64,000 nucleotides of DNA. Source: Azolla caroliniana (lineage: Eukaryota > Polypodiophyta). The notes under the pieces were generated by a model that searched no databases, was not told where the DNA came from, and saw only the letters and a list, made by a program, of their open reading frames with translations. The stretch is from the NCBI GenBank assembly GCA_043228905.1, contig JBHGNT010000009.1, positions 9,176,001-9,240,000 of the forward strand, written 5' to 3'. Made by a program: the position numbers and the translations under genes. Below are positions 20,589 to 31,275 of this stretch, piece by piece; the stretch's first letter is position 1; each line of letters starts with the position of its first letter.

Positions 20589-20593
20589 AAGGG

Positions 20594-21479
20594 ATATAAG
20601 ATTAGAGGCGTTGTTTAAAAGTAGAAAAAAAAGCAAGGCATAGATATGAAGATATAGGTAGAGAAAAAAAACCTCATAACTTCATCTAATATCCAATTTT
20701 CAAAAGAAAAGGTTCATAAAAAAGATGTCAATGAGGGCTTTCCAAAAATATCTTGTGTGATAAATTTGGGATTCAAAAAGAGAAATAGTGATAAAAAGAA
20801 AATCGCCTCACATAAACTCAAGCTTTTTTTAGAAAAGAAAAGCAAGAATAATGCAATGAAAATCCTATAAATAAGTGTGTATTCTTAGTGCAATATCTAA
20901 ATGACATTCAACAGAAGGTTATGTTTATTAATACTCTTAAGATCAATTCATTATGCAATTTGGGTACCACAATTGATGTGAAAGTCTAATTCAATCAACA
21001 TAGGTGCTCCATCAAAGTCGTCAAGGAGAAAGGGTTGTTAGTCCTTTGTAAAACAAGAGACTAGTGGATATTTATCTCCAATTAAACATATTAGAATCTT
21101 GGATTTTCACCAAAGGCATAAAAAGTATGACTGACATCAAATTGTGGCACAAACATATTGCCCATGTCAACCAACAAAAGTTGTGGTCAAGGTAATCAAG
21201 AGATGTCAAGAGTTAACTGTGAAAGCCACAGTAATACATCACAACATGGTGTGGTCTATGAAAATGAGACATTGGACCTCGTCCTAGTAATTTACAAATC
21301 TATTAACTAATACAAGGCACAACTTGTGGCAAAAGGCTATGATCATTCTCATGACATCAACTACAATGAGACCTTTGCTCTAGTGGAAAAAATTAAGGTT
21401 GTGCAAATTGTACTAGCCCTCGCCATGAATAAAGGGTGGATTTGAATGTGTTCCTCAAAGAGCTTGAGGATGAAATATA
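20594..21479 (+). pseudogene. ancient copia relic, left part (integrase to RT)
   Basis: 20594-20980 shows nothing recognisable. From about 21135 a decayed pre-integrase pattern is visible (TDIKLWHKHIAHVNQQKL), then an RT N-terminus near 21255-21479 (NETLDLV, YKAQLVAKGY, INYNETFALVEKIKVVQIVLALAMNKGW). Many stops and frame shifts. Its RT resumes at 25981, beyond element E, with the segment expected next. It is therefore the target into which E inserted, and much older than E. Confidence 0.78.
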
Positions 21480-21814
21480 TGTTGAGATACAAACTCAACA
21501 TTGGGTGCATAAACCAAGAGGCCGTTGGATAGATATTCCGCGGAGGAATATATTTTGGGAATTAATGTAGGGGCTCATTAATGAGCATTGAAGTATGATT
21601 CAGTACTTCTGTCAATCTGTATGGACTTGTATAAAAAGTGCTCTCTGAGCACATCCTATATACAAAGTGCATTGTATTGTTTGAATTAAGTTTCTGTGTT
21701 TTTGCTCTCTCTGTCTCTCTCGAGTATTTTTTGTTTTCTTTCTTTCTAAGCCTTCCATTAAACCTTCTGTTCGTTATTTTGTTGTATGCATAGCTTTCGC
21801 CCATAACTTTTACA
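21480..21814 (+). repeat. 5' LTR of element E
   Basis: 335 bp from TGTTGAGATAC to TTTTACA, with a TATA box TATAAAAA at about 21630. Directly followed by a damaged PBS (TGGTAGAGC, lacking three bases of TGGTATCAGAGC). Confidence 0.93.
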
Positions 21815-21916
21815 TGGTAGAGCGCAAGGGTTGAGACTCCTCTGTAGTTGACAGAAAAAGCAAGTGAACAAGACAGAGACAAGTTCTCGGTTTCAGAAAA
21901 GAAAAGAAGGAAAGAA

Positions 21917-23035
21917 ATGGATAGAAACATCGCAAGCTCGCTTCCTACGGAAAAGCTCGACCGGAGCAACTATGTTTCTTGTTCATACAAGATGCACCAG
22001 TATTTGTTGGGGCATAACTACTGGAGCTATGTAGAAGGAGCAAATGTAGCAGCACTAGAGTCAACACACAAGGAATTTCCAGTGTTAGAACAAGGAGTGA
22101 GCAAAGTGTTGTACTGTCTCGCATCCTACATGCATGACCAGATGCTTGGCTACATTAGAGACGCGTAGATGTCGAAGGAGACCTGGGAAAATCTGAAAAA
22201 GATTTTCACCGCAAGTACCACGGCTCGGAAGATACAACTCAGGCAAGAGCTCAACAGTATCCGACAAAGGGACATGTTGGTGACCGACTACACCACGAAG
22301 ATAAAGGAGACCTACGATGCATTACGGTCCATCAATGTCACGGTGAATGAAGACGAAATGGTACAAATCTGCCTTGGTGGTCTAGCGCAAAGGTACGGGC
22401 CTATCCGGACGACAAACCATCGTCCTTCTTCGACCTACAATCGATGCTAATGGTCGAAGAAAACCACGCGAGTGGGTCAAGGACAATTCAATTGGACATC
22501 CGGAGGTTGTACACGGAGGCGGATTGGCCCCGTGGGCGTGGAGGACGAGGTGGGTCGGCACGCAGTGGAAGCGGCCGACAAGAGCGAAATCGGAGGCACA
22601 ATGATGGTGCCGACAACAGTTCCGGACCCTCCACAAGCAGGGAGAATCAAGGCGGTGCCGGGAGCCGGCAAGAGAAGACCACAACAGAATGTTGGTACTG
22701 TGGCCGGAAGGGCCACAGAGAAAGCGAGTGTTGGAAGAAGCACGCCGATCTGAACAAATCCAGATCGGGCAAGGCTGATCGGGGAAACCGGCAAAGCTCG
22801 CATTATGCGTAGGGACCGGATCCTTCCGGTTCTGGAGATGGATTGGGCCCGACCTTTGTGGTGAAACACAAGGCCAATTCGATGAAGACAAGCACCTCGA
22901 AACCGAATGAGGTATTGTATGTTGATTCCGGAGCGTCAAACCAAATGACAAGCCACGAGGAGTGGTTTGCTTATCTAGAAAAGCCGGAACAACCAGGGGT
23001 GGTCGAATACGCATACCATCGAGCATGTCGGTGAA
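21917..23035 (+). pseudogene. element E Gag-protease (broken)
   Basis: Starts MDRNIASSLPTEKLDRSNY at 21917. Copia Gag continues to TAG at 22166, then resumes at 22169 (ETWENLKKIFTASTTARK, LRQELNSIRQRDM) and, after a frame shift near 22425, as LMVEENHASGSR. An Arg/Gly-rich segment leads to the zinc knuckle CWYCGRKGHRESEC (22695-22740). Another stop (22810) precedes the protease VLYVDSGASNQMTS with an intact DSGA. Homologous to 28301-29400 of F. Confidence 0.9.
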
Positions 23036-24360
23036 GTCCCCCTCAACCATGTTGGGTAGAAGGGGAAGCTTATGAACATCTTGCATGTCCTGACAATAAC
23101 AAAGAATATGGTGTCGGTCGAACAGATCATCGACCAGGGAATGCAAGTGCCATTCACGCATCTTAGGTGCTTCATCGACGATGAGGGCCAAATTATCGTG
23201 CAAGGGCGCAAAGACGAGAGGATGTTCATCCTCGACACCAATGACGTTGGGATCGCATTGTTCGCGAAAGGACAAAAATTTGAGTCGGATATCAACTTAT
23301 GGCATAAGAGCATAGGCCACGTCAACTACAAGAGGCTTCAGGACCTACAATCGAAACAAGTTGTGTTCAGATTGCCGAAATTCAGTGGCCATAAGGCCCC
23401 AATTTGTGAAGCCTACCAACTAGGGAAGCAACACCGACTTGCCTTCCCAAACAAGCGTAACTAGAGCCGAAATACACTTCACTTGATACACTCAAATGTA
23501 TGGGAACCGGCACAAAACGTAAGTCTTGGCGGGAGTTGATATTTCGTCTCCTTCATCGACAACTACAACTGGGACACATGGATCTACCTCATCGAAAAGA
23601 GGAGTGAAGTCTTCAACTGTTTCCGAAACCTGAAAAATCTTGTTGAAAGGGAAACAGAGAGGAAGATCAAGTGCTTGCGGTCGAATGGTAGAAAAGAGTA
23701 TTTTTCTGGCCAATTCAACTATTATCTGCAACAAATGGGAATTCAGCTCGAATTCAGATGCAGATATATGCCGAACCAAAATGGCGTAGCCAAAAGGAAG
23801 AATTGTTTGGTTGTGGAAGCGGAACGAACGATGTTGGAAGAAAAGAGCATGCCCATGTTCTATTGGGCCAAGGCAGTACAAACAATGGTCTACATCCAGA
23901 ATCGAATTGGAGAAAAGGTGTCTGTTATGAGTTGTATTTCGGAAGGAAGCTGAACCTACAATACCTGAGGTATTCGGGAGCATTGCCTATGTGCACGTGC
24001 CCAATGAGAAGCGAAGGAAACTAGACCCGAAGTCAGAGAAATGCGGGTTGGTCAACTACTCATTTGAACAGAAGGGTAATAAGTGTTATAACCCCCGAAC
24101 CAAGCAAGTTCGAGTGAGCCGAGAGGTCGTATTCGACAAATCCGCGTCATGGTACTTCCCTTCGCCTCTAATCCCTGACAACTCAATTACAATCTCTGAA
24201 GACAAGGTCAGTGAGGCCGAAATGCCTCCCGACGAAGAAGCAATCAGAGCTCTTGAAGAGAGTTCGATTTCATTCAGGCTAAGCGGGCCGAATGAGAGAC
24301 TCAGTCGGAATAACCAGTCTGAAGACGAGCCGACGAGTAGTCGAGACTAGGCCCTACAAT
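23036..24360 (+). pseudogene. element E integrase (broken)
   Basis: NILHVLTITKNMVSVEQI, INLWHKSIGHVNYKRL and CEAYQLGKQH (second Cys of the zinc motif altered to Tyr), then a stop after the KRN at 23461. The core follows: LIHSNVWEP (first catalytic Asp now Asn), LRSNGRKEYFSG (second Asp now Asn), PNQNGVAKRKN (Glu region altered to Lys). All three catalytic positions are changed, so it cannot act as an integrase. The linker to RT contains acidic repeats as in F. Confidence 0.87.
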
Positions 24361-25646
24361 CCCCACGCCGGAAGTCGAGGAGACGGCTTACGCGTGAAGA
24401 GAAGGGAAAGAAGAAGATGTCAGAGTATAGCATTGATAAAGACAAGTTGGATCAAAGTGAATTTGAGACCGAGAAGAACGAAGACAGATCTTCAGAAACG
24501 AAGTTCGGGTCGACCAAGTGGGCCTCAAAATCGGTTAGTGAGCTATTACGCCGATCTACCCGCTAGAAGGACCCCGTGGTGCGATTCGGATACAACGAGT
24601 ACATGGAGCATCATTATGCGTCCATGAGCCGGAGAGATACGCAAAAACAGCGAAGGACACAAATTGGCATGCCACAATGGAGGAAGAGATGCATGCAGTA
24701 GGGGAAAATGAAACATAGGACCTGGTTAACGCCCCAAAGGGTGTAAAGCCGATTAGATGCATGTGGATGTACAAGGTCAAGTACAACACTGACGACTTTG
24801 TCAACCGCTACAAGGCCCGGTTAGTGGCGAAGGGATATGTACACAACAACACGGTATCAACTACGATGAGACCTTTCCGCCGGTCGCAAAGATGATAACC
24901 ATTTGTTTCCTACTTGCGGTAGCCGCGTAAAGGGGTGGTATTTACATCAGATGGATATAAAGAATGTGTTCCTGCAAGGAGAACTTGAGGAACAGGTGTA
25001 CATGGTACAGCCCCCCGGATTTCAATCCAGAATGAACACCTCGACGGTATACCAACTAAAGAAGTCCCTCTACGGACTAAAGCAAGCCACACACACGTGG
25101 AACGCGAAGATTACGCAGCGCCTGTGTCGGATGGGGTTTGCGACATCCAAATTAGACTCTTCATTGTTCATTCTGCAAGGTCGACATGAACCGGTTAGTA
25201 TTTTACTTTATGTTGATGATTTAGTCATCGTTGGCGCCGACCTAGATGAAATCGTAAAGTCCCAGCTCACGGCATCATTCGACATGAAGGTCAAGACCAA
25301 GACATGGTCAAATGTGGTCAAGGGCCTAAAGACCGAAAACGAATTGGAGACAACCAATTCGGACAAAAGCGGAAACGAATCGGAGACAACCAATTCGGTT
25401 TGAATGTTTGATTTGGGGACGCTGAATCAATTAAAGGACAAGCGGAAGAAAGGGCAATGAGAGTGGTGCCAACACCGCGACAACAAGGGAGCTGGGAAAG
25501 GCCGCATGAGCAGACAAGTCGACCAAAAGGGTCGAGGTGCGCGGAATCGAACGGGTCGTGGAGCGCGACTAAGGCGTGAATCCAAGAGAAGCCGGAGCGA
25601 AGAATCGGAAGAGCAGGCGGAACCTCAAGTTGAGCTTGAGGGGGAG
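24361..25646 (+). pseudogene. element E truncated RT and 3' tail
   Basis: RT N-terminal fragments (EEEMHAVGEN, VNRYKARLVAKGY) occur in several frames up to 24900. Then an open stretch of 166 residues (24903-25403) has GWYLHQMDIKNVFLQGEL, QLKKSLYGLKQATHTWN and the catalytic LLYVDDLVIVGAD. After FDMK (about 25290) the sequence jumps straight to the family's 3' tail (KTENELETTNSD), so RT domains 6-7 and all of RNase H are deleted. The tail, rich in Arg and Lys, runs to the polypurine tract AGCTTGAGGGGGAG (25633-25646). Confidence 0.88.
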
Positions 25647-25975
25647 TTTTGAGATACAAGTTGCGTAAACCAGGAGGTCATTGGATAGATATTCCGTGGA
25701 GGAATATATTTTGGGAGGTAGTGTAGGGACTCATTAATGAGCATTGAAGTACGAGTCGGTACTTCTATCAGTCCGTATTACTATGGTCTTATATAAAAGT
25801 GCGCCCTGAGCACATCCTATGTACAGAGCACATTGTATTGTTTGAATTAAGTTTCTATGTTTTTGCTCTCTCTATCTCTCCCGAGTACTCTGTGTTTTCT
25901 TTCATTCTAAGCCTTCCATTAAACCTTCTATTCGTTATTCTGTTGTAAGCATAGCTTCCGCACATAACTTTTACA
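25647..25975 (+). repeat. 3' LTR of element E
   Basis: About 329 bp, reading TTTTGAGATAC where the partner reads TGTTGAGATAC, and ending TTTTACA. Many differences from the 5' copy, including small gaps, indicate an older insertion than F. Confidence 0.93.
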
Positions 25976-25980
25976 ATATA

Positions 25981-26230
25981 CATGATAGAACCACCCGAAT
26001 TTAGGTTAGAACCCCACCGCTTGTACATTTATATTGCAATATTATGTTTATCTTCTTGTACATTGATGTCCTAAAAGGTTGAGCACTTGGCACCGATCAA
26101 AAAAGGGAAGTCTCTACTCATTTCACTATTTCCTTGGTATTGAAACCATCCAAACTCCTTGTGGGTTCTTTCCTCTTGGTCGACGAGAATTTTAGGGAAT
26201 TTTTTTCAGCAAGCAAGTGGTTGCAAGTGA
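25981..26230 (+). pseudogene. ancient copia relic, right part (RT)
   Basis: Starts with codons for MIEPPEFRLE, the segment that should follow the DEIYM-like codons ending at 21479. Further on, YIDVL and FPWY.NHP-type remnants match the copia RT regions YVDDL and YFLGIE. No open frame longer than a few dozen codons. Beyond 26230 no homology is visible. Confidence 0.7.
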
Positions 26231-27508
26231 GGTTTGCTCATTGTTGTGAAATATGAACCCAAATATTTTGAGATAGCCAACCACAGGTTCCATGGTAAGT
26301 TTTTTAAACTTTTGATTATCTCAAAATGCTTTAGAGGTTAAAATTATGTTTTTGTTTATAGAGTTTTTCTACTTTCTCAGAATTTCATTTTTGTTTGCAA
26401 CGCTTTAGTTGGAGATAGATACAATCTATGAATTATTCTCTGATTCAATCCAAAACATCAAATCAAGACATAGCTTTAGCTTTATCCAATGCCATTTTGT
26501 TGAGGGATATACTGTGAAGAAGATTGTACTTGATATCTTTGCTAGATCAAGATTGTTCCATATCTTTGGAAATACATTCACACATTTTGTTTTTCCACCC
26601 TAGAGCAAAAAGCATTTGAAAGCATCAAAGTTATCATTTTTTAAAATTTAGAGCATAAAGTCATATATGTTTCGAACTCCACTATGGATGAAACCATTCA
26701 TACATGCAATAGTAATTAAATCTTCATTTACCTTCACGAGTGAAGCCCAATTTACATTATTCTCTCTTTTTCTTCTTTAGTTCAACTAGGTGTGCTTCTT
26801 CTTCTCCTTTCAAACATAATCCATATGCTAACATAGGCTTAATTGGTGTAATACTTGCCACCACTTTCAAAAAAGGGAAAGTGAACTATAACAAAGTAAA
26901 GTAATGGAATCATTGTTACAAAGTGCACCACTCAAAGACATTAAGAAAAACATGTCCTAACAAGCTACACTGGAGGAGCACGTGTTTCAAGTAAATGAAC
27001 CGGACCAAAACAAGAAACTAGTTGTTTTGGGAGGATATACTTCACGTGTTGTGACTCCCTTGATAACATGGTTATCACACATAAGAGGCATTGTTCTTAA
27101 AATGTTGATTTGTTGTCAACTACTAGGAACGTTTACATGGTGGTTCGTTTTGAAATATGCATCGGCTTTCAATAATTTAACGAACAATAAAGATTATTTG
27201 ATGGGTTAATAATGTCCTAACATGTGGGGAAACTTTTGGGAATCCATCGACTGGTTGACTATTATTTTATTATTGGGTATCTCTAAAATCATGGTAGTCA
27301 TGGTCCCTAATTAGTTTGACTAATATACATGACATTTTACCAAAAGAAATATTTGGATTACGAATAATAAAAACTTACCAAAATAGATCACTAGACTAAT
27401 GGTAAGTTACATTATGAGAAAGAACATGAAGACCTATTGAGTTGTGAAATTGTTGCATCATGGTACCACATATTATCATGAAGTTGTGATGCTGAAAAAA
27501 AACCATAT
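26231..27508. other. unassigned AT-rich DNA
   Basis: Short frames only (for example 26409-26603 and 26982-27209, 64 and 75 codons) with no recognisable domain. It may be further decayed repeat DNA. It is the left flank of gypsy element H. Confidence 0.5.
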
Positions 27509-27740
27509 TGTGGTGTGCATGTGTTACTTTGTGCCTCCTTTTAGCACACTTTTTTAGCATGTATGCCTTCATGTTGTGGTGTGCATGTGTTGCTTTGTGC
27601 CCCTTTTTAGCACACCCTTTTTAGGATGCATGTAGCTAAGATAAGCCAACTCAAATGGGTACCTTTGTATCGAGTATAAATTGAGCTAGAAGTAAGAAGA
27701 TAAACAAGTTGGTTTGGAGTCTTCTTATGTGCATTTCACA
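27509..27740 (+). repeat. left inverted terminal repeat of H (inverted LTR)
   Basis: Runs TGTGGTGTGCATGTG...GCATTTCACA on the plus strand and matches the reverse complement of 49953-50186 almost along its whole length (for example AGGATGCATGTAGCTAAG and GGTTTGGAGT). Its first part holds a diverged copy of its own motif (TTGTGGTGTGCATGTGTT at 27508 and 27574), a short subrepeat. TG...CA ends suggest an LTR. Confidence 0.85.
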
Positions 27741-27838
27741 TATTTATCGCGCCCATAGAGTGTTTGAAAGGGTTCATCCATGTTGATGCATGTACGGATG
27801 TATTGTGGGCATGGGTGACGAAAGGCAAGATTTGATCC
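27741..27838 (-). pseudogene. element H integrase, distal fragment
   Basis: On the minus strand, after the GATCC duplication of F, the frame reads ILPFVTHAHNTSVHASTWM and then NPFKHSMG, matching the LPFVTFAYNTS...TG.SPF.LLYG segment of gypsy integrases just after the catalytic Glu. It stops at the inverted repeat, so the integrase C-terminus is missing. Confidence 0.85.
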
Positions 27839-28228
27839 TGTTGAGAGACAAGCTCAACATCGGCCGGATCGGCTGAAGAAGCCGAGGACCGGATCGGTTG
27901 GGACAAATCGGTTAGGCTGAGTGCGTAAACCGGGAGGTCGTTAGGAAAGATATTCCGTGAGGAATATATTTGGGAGTTAGTGTAGGGGCTCTTGATGAGC
28001 ATTGAAGTACTGTCAGTACTTCGGTCAGTCCTTTTAGGACTTGTATAAAAGTGCTCACTGAGCACGTCTTATGTACATAGAGATTGAGTATTATTGTGAA
28101 ATATAGTTTTCTGTGTTCTCTCTCTCTGTCTCTCCTGCGTATACCGTGTAAGCTCAAGCTCTCCATTAAACTTGTGTTTCCTTCCTCTGTTCTGTCTTCA
28201 TACCTGCTTCCGCACGCTACTTTCTACA
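27839..28228 (+). repeat. 5' LTR of element F
   Basis: 390 bp, TGTTGAGAGAC...CTTTCTACA. A short inverted repeat (TGTTGAG...CTCAACA) opens the LTR. Contains the TATA box at 28044. Confidence 0.97.
28044..28050 (+). promoter_or_regulatory. TATA box of element F
   Basis: TATAAAA in the LTR context CTTGTATAAAAGTGCTCACTGAGC. The same box occurs at the matching place in the 3' LTR (33320-33326) and in LTRs of E (about 21630) and G (about 36450). Its conservation across the family marks the likely core promoter and the U3/R boundary a little downstream. Confidence 0.75.
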
Positions 28229-28240
28229 TGGTATCAGAGC
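28229..28240 (+). other. primer binding site of element F
   Basis: TGGTATCAGAGC, perfect complement of the initiator tRNA-Met 3' end, abutting the 5' LTR. Confidence 0.95.
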
Positions 28241-28300
28241 GCGAGGGTTGAGAACCTCTCTGCAGCCGACACAGCTTGACGAAGAAGAACAAGAAGAACG

Positions 28301-28843
28301 ATGGATAGAGGCATGGCGAGCTCGCTTCCAACAGAGAAGCTCGACAGAACCAACTACGCGTCTTGGTCCTACAAGATGCACCAGTACCTGCTCGGGCATG
28401 GCTACTGGAGTTATGTCGAAGAAGCTAATGACGCGGCACCCGAATCGACACACAGAGACTTCCCGTCGTGGGAGCAATCAGCGAGCAGGGTACTATACTG
28501 CTTTGCATCGTGTGTGGGCGAACAGCTATTGAGCTATGTTCGGGATGCAAAGACACCGAAGGGTGCGTGGGAAAATCTGAAGAAGATTTTCGCCGCAAGC
28601 ACCACAGCCAGGAAGCTTCATCTCCGACAGGAGTTGAGCAACCTACGACAACACGACTTGTCGGTGGTGGACTATACCTCGAAGATCAAGGATATCTGCG
28701 ACTCCCTCGCCTCCATAGAAGTGAACATCGAGGAGAGCGAGATGGTCCAGATCTGTCTCAGAGGTTTGGCGTCAAAGTTCGGAGCATTCCGAACGGCTGT
28801 GTGTACCCGAGAGAATACGCCGTCTTTTTTCGACTTACAGTAG
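28301..28843 (+). pseudogene. element F Gag, N-terminal part (ends at a TAG)
   Basis: From MDRGMASSLPTEKLDRTNY at 28301. Copia Gag (UBN2-type) motifs: WSYKMHQYLLGHGYWSYV, KTPKGAWENLKKIFAAST, LRQELSNLRQHDLSVVDYT, EMVQICLRGLASKFGAF. It ends at TAG 28841-28843 in FFDLQ-stop-MLLVEEN, where relatives C and E have a sense codon (for example DLQSMLLVEEN), so one nucleotide change splits the polyprotein. The frame resumes immediately at 28844. Gag forms the capsid that packages element RNA in the cytoplasm. Confidence 0.92.
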
Positions 28844-30577
28844 ATGCTCCTGGTAGAGGAGAACCACGCGGGTGCGTCTACAAGCACGCACACCGACATT
28901 AGAATGTTGTATACGAAGGGAGATAGGCCCCGTGGACGTGGAGGACGAGGTGAGTCGGCACGCAATGGAGGCGGCCGACGAGATCAAGAAAGAAGGCACC
29001 GAAGTGATGCCGACAGCAACTCCGGACCCTCCGGAAACAGGGGGAGTCGAAGCGATGAGAACCAGCAAGGGAAGGCCATCGCGGAGTGCTGGTACTGTGG
29101 CAAGAAAGGCCACAAGGAAAGTGAGTGCTGGAAGAAGAGCGCCGATTCGGAGAGAACTGGTTCCGGGAACGGCTCCAAACATACCGACAAGGGAAATCGG
29201 CAGCGATCGCACTACGCCGAAGACTCCGGGAGAGCTGGAGAAGGTTCTGTCTTCGTGACGAGACACGACGCAAACTCAATGAAACAGACCACCCCGAGAT
29301 CGGACGAGGTGTGGTACGTGGACTCCGGCGTGTCAAACCACATGACGAGCCATAAGGAGTGGTTCTCGTACCTTGAAAAACCGATACAACCGGGAGTAGT
29401 CGCAATAGGAGACGACACTCCGCATCCGATCGCGAATGTCGGAGAAGTTCCCCTTAGCCATGTCGGGCAGAAAGGGAAACTCATGAACGTGTTGCACATT
29501 CCGACAATCACGAAGAACTTGGTCTCGGTCGGACAGATCGTCGACCAAGGGATGGAGGTTCGGTTTACACACCTCGGGTGCTTCATTGAGGAAGAAGGCC
29601 GTGTGATTGCGCAAGGGCGCAGAGACGGGAGGATGTTCATCCTCGACTCCACTGACGGCGGCACCGCAATGTTCGCGAAGGGACAAAAGACCGAGTCAGA
29701 CATCGACTTGTGGCACAAGCGGATAGGCCACGTCAACTACCAGCGGCTTCAAGATCTGCAAACGAAACAGGTAGTGTTCGGATTGCCCAAATTTAGTGGC
29801 CAAAAGGCACAAATTTGTGAAGCCTGCCAGCTCGGGAAGCAACATCGACTTCCCTTCCCCAACGAGCGAAACCGGAGCCGAAACAAGCTCGACCTTATAC
29901 ACTCCGATGTGTGGGGACCGGCACAAAACGTTAGTCTTGGCAGGAGCCGATATTTCATCTCCTTCATCAACGACCACACGCAACACACGTGGATCTACCT
30001 CATTGAGAGGAAGAGCGAAGTCTTCGACTGTTTCCGGGACCTCAAGGAGTTCGTGGAAACCGAAACGGGACGAAAGATCAAGTGCCTGCGGTCGGATGGC
30101 GGGAAAGAGTACTTTTCCGGTCAATTCAACGGTTATCTACAACAAATGGGAATTCGGCACGATTTCAGTTGTAGATACACCCCAGAGCAGAATGGCGTGG
30201 CCGAGAGAAAGAACCGGTTGATTGTGGAAGCGGCACGGGCAATGCTGGAGGAGAAGAGCTTTCCCAAGTTCTACTGGGCCGAGGCGGTAAGGACTGCGGT
30301 ATACATCCAGAACCGGATCGGAGACAAAGTGTCAGCGCACGAGCTATATTTCGGAATGAAGCCGAACTTGCGACACTTGAGGGTGATCGGTAGCATTGCG
30401 TATGTGCATGTACCGAAGGAGAAAAGGAGGAAACTAGACGGAAAGGCCGAGAAATGCATCTTGGTCGGTTACTCGGACGAGCAGAACGGTTATAAGTGCT
30501 ATAACCCTCGCACAAACAAGCGCGTGTCAGCCGCGACGTTGTGTTTGACGAGTCCGCGTCCTAGTACCTGCCCCTGA
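28844..30577 (+). CDS. element F Gag C-terminus, protease and integrase
   Basis: 577 open codons following the TAG at 28841. RNA-binding zinc knuckle CWYCGKKGHKESEC (about residues 85-98), protease site VWYVDSGVSNHMTS (DSGV in place of the usual DSGA), cleavage region NVLHIPTITKNLVSVGQI, pre-integrase zinc module LWHKRIGHVNYQRL...CEACQLGKQH (HHCC), then the integrase core with LIHSDVWGP (Asp), CLRSDGGKEYFSG (Asp) and PEQNGVAERKNRL (Glu): all three catalytic acids present. The C-terminal part LDGKAEKCILVGYSDEQNGYKCYNPRT is intact, then a frame shift near 30520 ends it. The downstream frame also carries a TAG (about 30563). Confidence 0.93.
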   Translation: MLLVEENHAGASTSTHTDIRMLYTKGDRPRGRGGRGESARNGGGRRDQERRHRSDADSNSGPSGNRGSRSDENQQGKAIAECWYCGKKGHKESECWKKSADSERTGSGNGSKHTDKGNRQRSHYAEDSGRAGEGSVFVTRHDANSMKQTTPRSDEVWYVDSGVSNHMTSHKEWFSYLEKPIQPGVVAIGDDTPHPIANVGEVPLSHVGQKGKLMNVLHIPTITKNLVSVGQIVDQGMEVRFTHLGCFIEEEGRVIAQGRRDGRMFILDSTDGGTAMFAKGQKTESDIDLWHKRIGHVNYQRLQDLQTKQVVFGLPKFSGQKAQICEACQLGKQHRLPFPNERNRSRNKLDLIHSDVWGPAQNVSLGRSRYFISFINDHTQHTWIYLIERKSEVFDCFRDLKEFVETETGRKIKCLRSDGGKEYFSGQFNGYLQQMGIRHDFSCRYTPEQNGVAERKNRLIVEAARAMLEEKSFPKFYWAEAVRTAVYIQNRIGDKVSAHELYFGMKPNLRHLRVIGSIAYVHVPKEKRRKLDGKAEKCILVGYSDEQNGYKCYNPRTNKRVSAATLCLTSPRPSTCP

Positions 30578-31275
30578 CTCGGAACCCCAACTCCAATCCG
30601 AGCTCTGGCGATGAGGTCAGCGAGGCCGAGATGCCTCCGAATGAGCCCGAAATCGAGACCCGCGAAGAGAGTCCGATTTCACTCCGGTTAAGCAGACCGA
30701 TTGGACGACTGAGTCGGTACGACCAGTCCGATGAAGAGCCGGCGAGTAGTGGAGACTCGGCCGTGCATTCCCCGCGCAGGAAGCCGAGGAGACAGCTTAC
30801 GCGCAAAGAGAAAGGGAAGAAGAAGGTGTCGGATTCCGGCACGGAAAGGAACGAGTCAGACCGACGCGAGTCCGATTCCGAGGGAACCGGTGACAGGTCT
30901 TTAAAGATGAAGACCGCGTCGACCGAGAAGGCCTCGACATCGGCTAATGTGAGATTACGCCGATCTACCCGCCAAAAGAACCCAGTTGTGCGGTTCGGTT
31001 ACAACGAGTACATGGCGCATCATTATGCGTACATGACCCGTGTAGCGGAAGTGCGTGAGCCAGAGAGCTACGCAGAAGCGGCTAAAGACGCGAATTGGCA
31101 TGCCACGATGGAGGAAGAGATGCACGCATTGGTGGAGAACGAGACCTGGGACCTGGTTGACGCACCGAAGGGTGTGAAGCCGATCGGGTGTAGATGGGTG
31201 TACAAGGTCAAGTACAACACCAATGGCTCGGTCAACCGGTACAAGGCTCGACTAGTGGCAAAGGGCTACGCGTAG
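30578..31275 (+). pseudogene. element F linker and RT N-terminus (ends at a TAG)
   Basis: Open from about 30631. An acidic and basic linker (NEPEIETREESPISLRLS, KPRRQLTRKEKGKKK) typical between copia integrase and RT precedes RRSTRQKNPVVRFGYNEYM. The RT N-terminus follows: MEEEMHALVENETWDLVDAP, CRWVYKVKYN, VNRYKARLVAKGYA, ending at TAG 31273 where relatives carry Gln. It resumes downstream with KHGIDYDETFAPVAKM. Confidence 0.9.

Larger units (their letters stand above)
21480..25975 (+). mobile_element. Ty1/copia retrotransposon E
   Basis: LTRs 21480-21814 and 25647-25975 in direct orientation, perfect target duplication ATATA (21475-21479 and 25976-25980). Plus-strand Gag, protease, integrase and RT follow in copia order. 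Close relative of F but with many stops and with most of RT and RNase H deleted (about 25290). It sits inside the RT of an older copia relic. Confidence 0.95.

Noticed and set aside
22382-23275. 297-residue minus-strand frame in element E
   Set aside because: Antisense shadow of E Gag-protease-integrase; no homology in its own right.
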